A stretch of DNA of 7,156 nt, taken from Candidatus Rifleibacteriota bacterium. Lineage in GTDB: Bacteria; Riflebacteria; Ozemobacteria; Ozemobacterales; Ozemobacteraceae. The notes under the pieces are model-generated. The model was not told the DNA's origin, did not search any database, and worked only from the letters and a program-made list of their open reading frames with translations. The stretch spans positions 1 through 7,156 of the forward strand of contig JAKQQP010000110.1 in the NCBI GenBank assembly GCA_029564115.1, written 5' to 3'. Shown one piece after another: positions 1-6,000 of this stretch; position 1 is the first letter of the stretch, and every line of letters begins with the position of its first letter. A program made the position numbers and the translations under genes.

Positions 1-233
1 TTGCCACCCGCAAACCACGCCAACGTTGCCAATAACACACCGATAAAACTGGTAATCACCCACCCGCCCACACGATGCCACATCGCAGGCAAAGTCAGCA
101 GATTAACCCCCGGTATTAACGCCACCAACCCCGTGACCGGATGGCGCTGGAAACAAATCCCCGCCATCACCAACCACCCCAATAAAAATAGCACTGCCCC
201 TAACAACAGCACGCCTAACAATACGTATTCCAT
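1..233 (-). CDS. Partial small membrane protein, unknown family (3' end off window)
   Basis: Reading leftward from an ATG at 231-233, the frame stays open for 77 codons to the window edge. The product begins MEYVLLGVLLLGAVLFLLGW and is very hydrophobic. A first membrane segment spans about residues 3-27, a short polar FQRHP turn follows, a second hydrophobic stretch (VTGLVALIPGVNLL) covers about 33-48, and a third segment spans about 57-75. The basic turn followed by a 'GLVALIPGVN' pattern is reminiscent of small multi-pass integral membrane proteins, but I do not recognise a named family. The start lies 21 bp beyond the speA stop, so the two are probably co-transcribed; the ribosome site is weak (GGGA about 5 bp upstream). 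Codon choice (TTA/TTG Leu, GTG Val) matches the 3' part of speA, not the rest of the window. The opposite-strand frame is Pro/Asn-rich and looks like a shadow. The function is unknown. Confidence 0.6.
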   Translation of the reverse strand, partial: MEYVLLGVLLLGAVLFLLGWLVMAGICFQRHPVTGLVALIPGVNLLTLPAMWHRVGGWVITSFIGVLLATLAWFAGG

Positions 234-254
234 AAACGTCCCATCCGCCCCGAA

Positions 255-2144
255 TTAATCTTCGAGGTAAGTATAACCGATTAAACCTGCTTCTATTTCA
301 CGCAATAGCATTTTTTGTCGCTCAGGATTCTCCACCGCAGCCGCCAGTTTGCGACGGCATTGCGCCAGCAAGTCTTTCGGCTCGAAATGCACGTAGCGCA
401 ATAACTCATCAATAGTGTCACCGCGTTCCGGCTCGGACAGTTGATAACGACCATCCGGCAACAATTCCACATTGATCGAATCGGTGTCACCAAACAAGTT
501 ATGCAAATCGCCGAGGATTTCCTGATACGCCCCCACCATGAAAATCCCCAGCAAATACGGCTGCCCTTTTTGCAGCGAATGCAGCGCTAACGTCGTTTCT
601 AAACGCCCACTTTCCACGTAATTCGACACCGTGCCATCCGAATCACAGGTTAAATCCTGCATCGTGACACGCCGATCGGGGTTTTCCTGCAAACGGTGCA
701 ACGGCATGATCGGGAAAAGCTGATCGACAGCCCAGGCGTCAGGAAGCGACTGGAAAAGCGAGAAGTTGCAGAAGTATTTTTCTGCCAGGATTTTATCGAG
801 CTGTCTGATTTCGTCAGAGGTGTGCTTGGCCTGTTGAGCCAGTTCTCTGACTTCGTGCGCAATTGCCCAGAAAAGTTTTTCGGCTTTGGCGCGACTCTTT
901 AGATCGAGCATGCCAAGATTGAAGAGGTCGAGTGACTCTTCGCGCAGTTGCTGGGCGTCATGCCAGGCTTCAATCATGGTCAGATCGGTGAGTGAGTCGA
1001 GAATGGTGTGCATGTCGACGACTATCTCGTGATCTTTTTTGTCGATTTTGAATTCTTCATACGGAGTTCTGGGCGGGCAGGTCGTTTCGAGAACGTTAAA
1101 AACCAGGACTGAATGATGGGCAGTCAGGGCACGGCCAGATTCGGTAATCAGGTGCGGGTGCGGAAAGTTATTTTTGTCGGCAGCATCCTGCAGAGCAGAA
1201 ACTGCGTCGTTGGCGTATTCTTGAATCGAATAGTTGATGCTGCTGCTGATGGTGGTGCGGGTGCCGTCGTAATCGACGCCAAGGCCGCCGCCAATGTCGA
1301 CATATTCGAGGTTGCAGCCGAGTTTGCGCAGTTGCACGTAAAACTGTGAAGCTTCTTTGAGGCCGCGTTTGATCTTGCGGATATTGGTGATCTGGCTGCC
1401 AAGGTGGCAATGAATGAGTTTAACGCAGTCAAGCAGATCTTCTGATTTCATGAATTCGACGGCATCGATCAGCTCGGTCGGAGTGAGGCCGAATTTGCTC
1501 TTGTCGCCGCCGGAATCTTCCCATTTGCCGCTGCCGAAGGCTGCCAGCTTGATTCTGATGCCGATGTTCGGGTTGACTTTGTGAACTTTAGAGAGTTTGA
1601 CGATAAGCTTGAGTTCATTGAACTTTTCGGCAACGATGAAAATGCGTTTGCCCATTTTCTGGGCCAGAAGTGCCAGTTCGATAAATTCTTCATCTTTATA
1701 GCCATTGCAGATCAGCAGTGCATCAGGGTTGTCCATGATTGCCAGGACCGCATGCAGCTCAGGCTTTGAGCCGGCTTCGAGGCCGATGTTGAATTTCTGG
1801 CCATATTGAACTATCTCTTCGACAACGGGGCGCTGCTGATTAACTTTGATCGGGTAGACGGTATAATAATTTCCGCTGAAATTGTATTCTTCAGAGGCAT
1901 TTTTAAAACAATTTGAAATAGTTTCGATACGATTGTCGAGAATGTCGGGGAAACGCAGCAAAACCGGGCACGAAACATCTTTCAGGCTCAGTTCATCTAG
2001 AATGTCTTTGATGTCTACAGAAACCTTCGGGTTGCGATGCGGCATGACAGTGACGTTACCTGCCTTGTTAACGCCGAAGTAGCCTATTCCCCAGCCTTCG
2101 ATGTTGTAGAGTTCAGCAGAATCTTCTGTACGCCATTTTCGCAT
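255..2144 (-). CDS. speA: Biosynthetic arginine decarboxylase (mosaic gene)
   Basis: PLP-dependent decarboxylation of L-arginine to agmatine and CO2, the first step of the agmatine route to putrescine. The 629-residue length is close to E. coli SpeA (658), mainly lacking some N-terminal residues. Visible family marks: the PLP-lysine motif TVYPIKVNQ (K100), KFGL (218-220 region), the histidine-bearing HCHLGSQ (245-251), the phosphate-binding glycine loop DIGGGLGVDYDG (283-294), ESGRA (335-339), and the C-terminal active-site CDSDG (C500, D501). It ends in GLIGYTYLED, the usual SpeA ending. ATG 2144 is preferred over GTG 2147 because GGAGG at 2151-2155 is 6 bp from the ATG and only 3 bp from the GTG. 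Codon usage changes abruptly around residues 476-482 (positions about 700-720) without breaking the frame: TTA/TTG and GTG dominate after the joint and are nearly absent before it. The enzyme call is firm. Whether the two halves belong to one genome is doubtful. Confidence 0.95.
   Translation of the reverse strand: MRKWRTEDSAELYNIEGWGIGYFGVNKAGNVTVMPHRNPKVSVDIKDILDELSLKDVSCPVLLRFPDILDNRIETISNCFKNASEEYNFSGNYYTVYPIKVNQQRPVVEEIVQYGQKFNIGLEAGSKPELHAVLAIMDNPDALLICNGYKDEEFIELALLAQKMGKRIFIVAEKFNELKLIVKLSKVHKVNPNIGIRIKLAAFGSGKWEDSGGDKSKFGLTPTELIDAVEFMKSEDLLDCVKLIHCHLGSQITNIRKIKRGLKEASQFYVQLRKLGCNLEYVDIGGGLGVDYDGTRTTISSSINYSIQEYANDAVSALQDAADKNNFPHPHLITESGRALTAHHSVLVFNVLETTCPPRTPYEEFKIDKKDHEIVVDMHTILDSLTDLTMIEAWHDAQQLREESLDLFNLGMLDLKSRAKAEKLFWAIAHEVRELAQQAKHTSDEIRQLDKILAEKYFCNFSLFQSLPDAWAVDQLFPIMPLHRLQENPDRRVTMQDLTCDSDGTVSNYVESGRLETTLALHSLQKGQPYLLGIFMVGAYQEILGDLHNLFGDTDSINVELLPDGRYQLSEPERGDTIDELLRYVHFEPKDLLAQCRRKLAAAVENPERQKMLLREIEAGLIGYTYLED
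697..737. other. Compositional joint inside speA (possible chimeric or recombination point)
   Basis: On the minus strand, the last Leu codon of the upstream style is CTT at 717-719 and the first of the other style is TTG at 699-701, in the conserved stretch DAWAVDQLFPIMPLHRL. By hand count, 15 of 24 Leu codons after the joint are TTA/TTG and 6 of 7 Val codons are GTG. Before it, in the same gene, I find about one TTG, no TTA, and one GTG among roughly 30 Val codons. The joint is approximate to about 20 bp on each side. It could be an assembly chimera or true homologous recombination, and the sequence alone does not decide. Confidence 0.7.
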
Positions 2145-2180
2145 CACAAACCTCCGAAAAATAAGAAATTGGAAGCGTAC

Positions 2181-2209
2181 ATATTAGATGCAAAACGCTG
2201 CAATCGCAA
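2181..2209 (-). promoter_or_regulatory. Candidate sigma-70-type promoter for speA
   Basis: Reading the minus strand, TTGCGA (2204-2209) and TAATAT (2181-2186) are separated by exactly 17 bp. Each hexamer matches consensus at 4 of 6 positions. The -10 lies about 37 bp upstream of the speA ATG, with the GGAGG ribosome site (2151-2155) between. The position and spacing are good and the sequences moderate. Confidence 0.45.
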
Positions 2210-2219
2210 GTTTTTTTAC

Positions 2220-2266
2220 GCTTGTTTTAGCCTGACCGGGAGAGTATACTGATCAGGCTTGTTTTA
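2220..2266. repeat. Operator-like inverted and direct repeats over the map promoter
   Basis: Two nested repeats coincide with the candidate map promoter. A 10-bp direct repeat GCTTGTTTTA occurs at 2220-2229 and 2257-2266, with the first copy covering the -35 position. An inverted repeat AGCCTGA (2229-2235) / TCAGGCT (2253-2259), with a 17-bp spacer, encloses the -10 hexamer. A symmetric site around a promoter is what a repressor operator looks like, but no regulator is identifiable here. A short hairpin in the 5' end of the transcript is an alternative. Confidence 0.4.
2222..2250 (+). promoter_or_regulatory. Candidate sigma-70-type promoter for map
   Basis: TTGTTT (2222-2227) and TATACT (2245-2250) are separated by 17 bp. 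The -10 matches consensus at 5 of 6 positions and the -35 at 3 of 6. The -10 ends 45 bp before the map ATG at 2296, whose ribosome site GGAG (2286-2289) lies 6 bp upstream. The promoter is divergent from that of speA within a 151-bp gap. Confidence 0.5.
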
Positions 2267-2295
2267 TCGAACGATACGAAGAACTGGAGACTCAG

Positions 2296-3186
2296 ATGAC
2301 GAGTGATGATGGCAGTGTCGGCCGCAACGACGATTGCCCCTGTGGCAGCGGTCTCAAATATAAAAGATGTTGCATGAACAATGCAAAAATGCCGGTTAAA
2401 GATGATATCGCCGAGCTTTATTATCGCAATTACCGTATCAAGCTCAAGACTCCTCAAGAAATCGCCGGCATCAAAACCGCCGGTCGCCTGGTGATCGATA
2501 CGCTGCGCAAGGTCGAAGAAACCATCAGGCCGGGTGTTACCACCAACGACATCAATCGGCTCGTTCACGATTACACGATCAAAAACGGCGCGGTGCCGGC
2601 ACCTCTCAATTATCGCGGTTTCCCCAAGAGCGTCTGCACCTCGATAAACGAGGTTATCTGCCACGGCATCCCATCTGATCGGGTTCTGCTCGAAGGCGAC
2701 ATCGTTAACGTCGATGTCACCTCGATTCTGAATGGTTATTACGCCGACGCCAACATGACGTTTTTTGTCGGTGAGTGCGGTTCAGATGCCCACAAGATCG
2801 TCGAAGTCGCCCGCGAATCGCTGAAACGCGGCCTGGGCATGGTTAAGCCAGATAACACCATTGGCGATATCGGCTGGGCAATTCAAGAATACGCCGAGGG
2901 AATGGGCTGCTCGGTAGTGCGCGAGTTTATTGGCCATGGCATCGGTAAGGTGTTTCATGAGCCACCGGATGTTCCTCATTTCGGGCGGCGTGGCAGTGGT
3001 ATAACCATGGTGCCGGGTATGGTTTTTACGGTAGAGCCCATGGTTAACATCGGCAAACGTTTTTTGCGAGTTCTTGACGACGAATGGACAGCCGTTACCC
3101 GTGATGGTTCGCTGTCTGCACAGTTCGAACAGACGGTTGTCGTTACCGAAAACGGTTACGAAAGCCTGACACCTTACGATTTATAA
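2296..3186 (+). CDS. map: Methionine aminopeptidase type I with N-terminal SEC-C zinc motif
   Basis: Cytoplasmic dinuclear-metal peptidase that removes the initiator methionine from nascent proteins. Of its 296 residues, about 10-30 form a SEC-C motif (RNDDCPCGSGLKYKRCC) with Cys at 14, 16, 25 and 26, expected to bind zinc; about 45-296 form the pita-bread catalytic domain. Every expected metal or active-site residue is present with E. coli MAP spacing: H123, D140, D151, H214, H221, E247 and E278. The signature around D140 (VNVDVT), the FIGHGIGKVFHEPP loop and the TVEPM motif are clear. ATG 2296 is supported by GGAG 6 bp upstream and by the SEC-C motif lying directly after it. SEC-C-bearing MAPs are known in several bacterial groups; the motif also occurs at the SecA C-terminus and is proposed to aid ribosome or partner binding. 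A 28-bp gap leads to the next gene, so the two are probably one transcript. No defect is seen. Confidence 0.97.
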   Translation: MTSDDGSVGRNDDCPCGSGLKYKRCCMNNAKMPVKDDIAELYYRNYRIKLKTPQEIAGIKTAGRLVIDTLRKVEETIRPGVTTNDINRLVHDYTIKNGAVPAPLNYRGFPKSVCTSINEVICHGIPSDRVLLEGDIVNVDVTSILNGYYADANMTFFVGECGSDAHKIVEVARESLKRGLGMVKPDNTIGDIGWAIQEYAEGMGCSVVREFIGHGIGKVFHEPPDVPHFGRRGSGITMVPGMVFTVEPMVNIGKRFLRVLDDEWTAVTRDGSLSAQFEQTVVVTENGYESLTPYDL

Positions 3187-3214
3187 AAAATCCGACTCAA
3201 AAACAGGAGACCAC

Positions 3215-3553
3215 ATGGAAGAACTTCTGCAAAATTATCTGCGCTTTCTTGACGAAGAGATTTTTGGTGACGAGGGTTTCAACCCAGATATTCCCATTAA
3301 AGACCAGTTCGGCGAAGTTCTCGATGAGCTCGATTTCAGACTGGCCACCGTTAAATTCGAAATGGATTCTCTCGTAGAAATTCCGAAAGCCGCGATCAGC
3401 AGTTCAACCACCCTGCGTGAACTCGTCGAAAATGTTGCTGCTCTGCCACGTATCAGCAAAGCCGAAGCTCCGGCCTTTCTCAAAAAGAAAAAAGCCGATC
3501 TCACCAAAATTGCCCGACTGATGGCTGAAGACCTGCAGAGTATGCTCGGCTGA
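3215..3553 (+). CDS. Small acyl-carrier-protein-like protein lacking the attachment serine (tentative)
   Basis: A 112-residue acidic protein with no signal peptide or membrane segment. Start ATG 3215 has AGGAG (3205-3209) 5 bp upstream and follows map by 28 bp, so it is likely co-transcribed with it. I do not recognise a named family. Residues 1-75 follow the acyl carrier protein pattern: an N-terminal amphipathic helix, a loop, then residues 37-57, which align without gaps to the 21-residue ACP stretch running from DSLD to EIP. In this copy the start reads D37-E38-L39-D40 and the end reads EIP (55-57), followed by a TTLRELVENV helix like the ACP TTV..LVDYI helix. The phosphopantetheine-bearing Ser (36 in E. 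coli ACP) is Glu38, so if the fold is right it cannot carry a prosthetic group. A lysine-rich helical tail (about 85-112) is extra. It could equally be an unrelated helical protein. The gene is real; the fold is inferred by eye only. Confidence 0.75.
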   Translation: MEELLQNYLRFLDEEIFGDEGFNPDIPIKDQFGEVLDELDFRLATVKFEMDSLVEIPKAAISSSTTLRELVENVAALPRISKAEAPAFLKKKKADLTKIARLMAEDLQSMLG

Positions 3554-3656
3554 TTCTGACTTTGCCTCGGGTCATTCCCCCATAGGCTGGAATCAATTCT
3601 AAATTGCTCAACTCAGGGCGTTTTTCTGCAGCCTCCCTGTAATTGTCGTTGGCTAC

Positions 3657-3685
3657 TTTACAAGAGGCGGGTTTGTTCGTATTAT
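3657..3685 (+). promoter_or_regulatory. Candidate sigma-70-type promoter for the secreted protein gene
   Basis: TTTACA (3657-3662) and TATTAT (3680-3685) are separated by exactly 17 bp, with 5/6 and 5/6 consensus matches. A consensus-like GGAGG at 3706-3710 follows, 8 bp from the ATG at 3719. This is the best-formed promoter in the window and implies strong constitutive transcription. The 103 bp to its left (3554-3656) show no gene and only weak hairpins without a T-run. Confidence 0.6.
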
Positions 3686-3718
3686 TAATGTACGTCTCTG
3701 CGAGCGGAGGATTTTGTC

Positions 3719-4348
3719 ATGAATAAACTTGTGGGCCTTCTTGTTGCTGGTGGTCTGGCGTGCGGTGTGCAGGCCATGGCTTTTGATGAAGACAGATTTC
3801 GTTCGACTCTAGAATCGTTCAGCAGAGTCGCATTGCCTCCCGTGGCTGGCTCAGTCGAAAAGGGCATGCCGACTGGCGGTTCTGGCCAAAAAGGCGGTCA
3901 TAACCAGTCTGGCGACGATTTCGTCTGGCTGAAGGCCGACAAGATCAATCAGCAGCTCGAGCTGATCATTCGTGGCATCGAAGGTGCCAAGGGTGTGGCA
4001 ACTGCTCTTGCCGTGATCACCAACCTCTACAATAGCGACAAAATCTCGATTGACGTGGCTCTCACCGCCGTGCAGATGCTCAAACTCAGAGCCGTTTTTC
4101 TGAAGGTTTTTGTCACCAACGGCGATACCGAGCTCGAAGTGATGATCAATATTCTCAACGAACACGAAGCAGATCTTTCCGGCAAAAAAGCCGCTGTTGC
4201 CAATAATCCGCGCGTCAGTATCGGTGCCCGCGGCAAAATAGCGCAGCCTCAGGGGCAGGTTCCCTCGGCCAAGGCCGACCCCGCCACCCAGACTGACCCG
4301 GTTGCCCCGGTCGACCCGGCTCTTCCCGACGAAAACTTCGACTTCTGA
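3719..4348 (+). CDS. Secreted protein of unknown function with Pro/Asp-rich tail
   Basis: 209 residues, family not recognised. The N-terminus MNKLVGLLVAGGLACGVQAMA is a clear Sec signal peptide (K3; hydrophobic core about 4-18; signal peptidase I cleavage likely after A19 or A21). C15 is not in a good lipobox because position -3 is Gly, so the product is more likely soluble and periplasmic or extracellular. Segments after cleavage: a short acidic helix (22-37), a Gly/Ser-rich linker (44-66), a helical core (about 70-160, with KINQQLELIIRGIEGAKG and ALTAVQMLKLRAVFLKVF), and a low-complexity tail with repeated DP/PVDP units (about 172-205). There are no cysteines in the predicted mature form and no catalytic motif. 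It stands alone between its own promoter (3657-3685) and a strong terminator (4369-4409). GGAGG 8 bp upstream supports the start. A structural or envelope role is possible but not shown. Confidence 0.85.
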   Translation: MNKLVGLLVAGGLACGVQAMAFDEDRFRSTLESFSRVALPPVAGSVEKGMPTGGSGQKGGHNQSGDDFVWLKADKINQQLELIIRGIEGAKGVATALAVITNLYNSDKISIDVALTAVQMLKLRAVFLKVFVTNGDTELEVMINILNEHEADLSGKKAAVANNPRVSIGARGKIAQPQGQVPSAKADPATQTDPVAPVDPALPDENFDF

Positions 4349-4368
4349 TTTTTCTGCTCAGTAACAAC

Positions 4369-4409
4369 AAACCGCCGGCATGCCTTATGGGGCAGCCGGC
4401 GGTTTTTTT
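4369..4409 (+). terminator. Strong rho-independent terminator
   Basis: An 11-bp GC-rich stem AAACCGCCGGC (4369-4379) pairs with GCCGGCGGTTT (4395-4405). It continues past a single bulged A (4380) into a 4-bp inner stem TGCC/GGCA with a 6-nt loop (4385-4390). A run of seven T follows at 4403-4409. It lies 20 bp after the stop of the secreted protein gene. Confidence 0.95.
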
Positions 4410-4513
4410 ATTACCGTTGGGCGGTAGAGCAAAACTTTTAAAGAACCGCCTGCGCCATGTGCCAGAGCTTCAGCTTACTGAAAAATTGTTTGCAGAGAGT
4501 CTGTTTTGACGAC

Positions 4514-4542
4514 TTTCCAAAGGCCGGCAGTATGATTATAAT
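4514..4542 (+). promoter_or_regulatory. Candidate sigma-70-type promoter for the esterase gene
   Basis: A perfect TATAAT (4537-4542) lies 17 bp after TTTCCA (4514-4519, 4/6). An alternative pair, TTGACG (4506-4511) with TATGAT (4531-4536), has better hexamers but a 19-bp spacer. The ribosome site AAGGAG (4571-4576) is 8 bp before the ATG at 4585. The remainder of 4410-4584 shows no gene. Confidence 0.55.
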
Positions 4543-4584
4543 GCTATATGTTAAACATTTGCCGGTAGTTAAGGAGAGCCTCCC

Positions 4585-5853
4585 ATGATCAACCCAGGCC
4601 TTCGGTCGAAGAGCTGTTTCTGCCGCCCGTTTTTTCTCGTTTTTTGCCTTCTGGTCGCTGCTCTTGGGCCGGGAAACCCTATCGTTGCCGAGTATGCCGA
4701 TACGCGGTTGAATTTTGAAATCCGTCTGCCAGATAACCTGCCGCCGTCGGCAAGGCTGTTCATCACCGGAAACCATCACGCACTCGGCGACTGGGACCCC
4801 GGGCTGATCGAAGTGCCGCGGGTTGGCAACCGTGCCAGGTGGTCAGTTGCTCTACCCCCTGATTACGTGCTGCAGTTCAAATTCACTCTCGGCGACTGGG
4901 GTCATGTCGAAGCGGCCGTCGATGGCTCGGAAATAGAAAACAGGGTTTTGCCGGTTCCGCGCGGTCAGACGACGCTGCGGGTGGTGGTGTCTGGCTTCAA
5001 GTCCGGGGCGCCAAAGGATCAGTATTCATCCACGATTGTCGGTGACGTGCGCGTCCACAAGGATTTTCCCAGTCGTGAGCTCGCACCCAGAATCCTGTGG
5101 GTGTATCTGCCGCCGGGCTACGATCATGACGCGGCGCGGCGCTACCCGGTTATCTACATGCACGATGGCAACAACTGTTTCGATGCGGCAACCTCTTTCA
5201 ACGGCCAGGAATGGAGAGTCGATGAAACCTTTGAAGCAGGCATCACCAGCGGCACGCTGCCGGCAGCGATCGTGGTCGGCATTGCCAACACCGCTGCCCG
5301 TGTCGATGAATACACCATGGTCAAGGCCTTGCGCGGTGACCGCAGAACCCGGACAGGCGGTAAAGCCGATCTCTACGCTGCTTTTCTGATCGATGAAGTG
5401 AAGCCCTTTATCGATTCGACCTACCGCACGCTTGGCGATGCCTCGCACACGGCTGTCATTGGCTCGTCGCACGGCGGCCTCGTTTCCCTTTATCTCGGCA
5501 TTCGCCACCCCGACATCTTCGGGGCAGTCGGTGCCGTTTCGCCGACGCTGTCATGGGGGAATCACTGGCTGACCAACTATGTGCGTCATCTGCATGCTCT
5601 GCCAAAGAATTTGCGGGTCTGGATCGACATGGGAACGGCTGAAGATGCCGTAGATCGTAACGGCAACGGCATTTCTGACCTGATCGACGATGTGCAAAAA
5701 ATGCGTGATCTGCTGCTCTCGCGTGGCTACGAGCCTGAGCAGGTCGAGTTGATGATTGCCGAGGGGGCGGTTCACAACGAAGCCGCCTGGGCCAGCCGTC
5801 TGCCGCAGATTCTCGAATTCATCTGCCGACCCTGGCATGGTGCCGGCCGGTGA
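4585..5853 (+). CDS. Exported Fes/EstA-type serine esterase with starch-binding-like N-terminal domain
   Basis: 422-residue alpha/beta hydrolase of the 'putative esterase' superfamily (enterochelin esterase, esterase D and CE1 relatives). Its substrate is unknown; it would hydrolyse an ester outside the cytoplasm. A signal peptide covers about 1-35 (basic start, core PFFLVFCLLVAALG, likely cut after IVA). Residues about 42-135 resemble a CBM20-type beta-sandwich (RLFITGNHHALGDWD, then FKFTLGDWGHVE and EIENRV). The esterase domain covers about 150-415: LWVYLPPGYD, the oxyanion-region MHDGNNCFD (192-200), the nucleophile elbow GSSHG with S295, and the C-terminal catalytic His candidate H397. 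The acid is probably among D348, E353 and D354 in WIDMGTAED. Just after it, 357-368 reads DRNGNGISDLID, an EF-hand-like calcium loop. C198 and C414 are the only cysteines outside the signal and could form a disulfide. The start is supported by AAGGAG 8 bp upstream. Hand-counted lines give about 63% GC, and the gene appears monocistronic. Confidence 0.9.
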   Translation: MINPGLRSKSCFCRPFFLVFCLLVAALGPGNPIVAEYADTRLNFEIRLPDNLPPSARLFITGNHHALGDWDPGLIEVPRVGNRARWSVALPPDYVLQFKFTLGDWGHVEAAVDGSEIENRVLPVPRGQTTLRVVVSGFKSGAPKDQYSSTIVGDVRVHKDFPSRELAPRILWVYLPPGYDHDAARRYPVIYMHDGNNCFDAATSFNGQEWRVDETFEAGITSGTLPAAIVVGIANTAARVDEYTMVKALRGDRRTRTGGKADLYAAFLIDEVKPFIDSTYRTLGDASHTAVIGSSHGGLVSLYLGIRHPDIFGAVGAVSPTLSWGNHWLTNYVRHLHALPKNLRVWIDMGTAEDAVDRNGNGISDLIDDVQKMRDLLLSRGYEPEQVELMIAEGAVHNEAAWASRLPQILEFICRPWHGAGR

Positions 5854-5958
5854 CCGGCTAAGAGCCTGTAAAATCAATGGTTCTTGAATAATTTCTTCAG
5901 AACAGAACGATTGAAGCCTCTCGTTGTCGATGCTGAATTTTGAATATTTCCGCAAATA

Positions 5959-6000
5959 ATATTTTCATGATAGCATCAAATGATGCTATCATGAAAATAT
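5959..6000. repeat. Perfect 42-bp palindrome abutting the Fic start codon
   Basis: A 19-bp left arm ATATTTTCATGATAGCATC (5959-5977) and its exact complement GATGCTATCATGAAAATAT (5982-6000) are separated by a 4-bp AAAT spacer. The right arm ends on the base immediately before the ATG at 6001. There is no T-run after it, so it is not an ordinary terminator. Its position suits an operator for an autoregulator, or an mRNA hairpin blocking initiation. I found no second copy of the arm in the window. Confidence 0.9.
5962..5992 (+). promoter_or_regulatory. Possible leaderless promoter inside the palindrome
   Basis: TATCAT at 5987-5992 matches the -10 consensus at 5 of 6 positions and ends 8 bp before the Fic ATG, the distance expected if transcription begins at or next to the start codon. 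A weak -35, TTTTCA (5962-5967), lies 19 bp upstream. No Shine-Dalgarno is present before 6001, which fits a leaderless message. A second weak -10 (TAATAT, 5957-5962) would instead give a leader containing the hairpin. Confidence 0.3.

Noticed and set aside
1..258. Plus-strand 85-residue open frame rich in Pro, Asn and Thr
   Set aside because: It lies antisense to a hydrophobic minus-strand gene with a proper start, and its composition is typical of the complement of a membrane-protein gene.
2227..2664. Minus-strand 145-residue open frame antisense to map
   Set aside because: It overlaps the intact map gene and its promoter, has no ribosome site or recognisable motif, and is explained by the codon bias of map.
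3611..3640. CAGGG...CCCTG inverted repeat after the ACP-like gene as a terminator
   Set aside because: The stem is 5 bp with a 16-nt loop and no T-run follows it.
3752..3763. Lipobox at C15 of the secreted protein
   Set aside because: The residues before the Cys read G-L-A, so position -3 is Gly rather than Leu/Val/Ile, and good signal peptidase I sites follow at A19 and A21.
5026..5508. Minus-strand 160-residue open frame antisense to the esterase gene
   Set aside because: It is fully inside a complete esterase gene with a conserved active site; long antisense frames are expected at about 63% GC.
5842..5858. GCCGG/CCGGC repeats around the esterase stop codon as a terminator
   Set aside because: The arms are only 5 bp and no T-run follows; ordinary GC-rich coding sequence explains it.
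5959..6000. The 42-bp palindrome as an intrinsic terminator of the esterase transcript
   Set aside because: There is no T-run on either strand after the stem, and the right arm runs directly into the Fic start codon.
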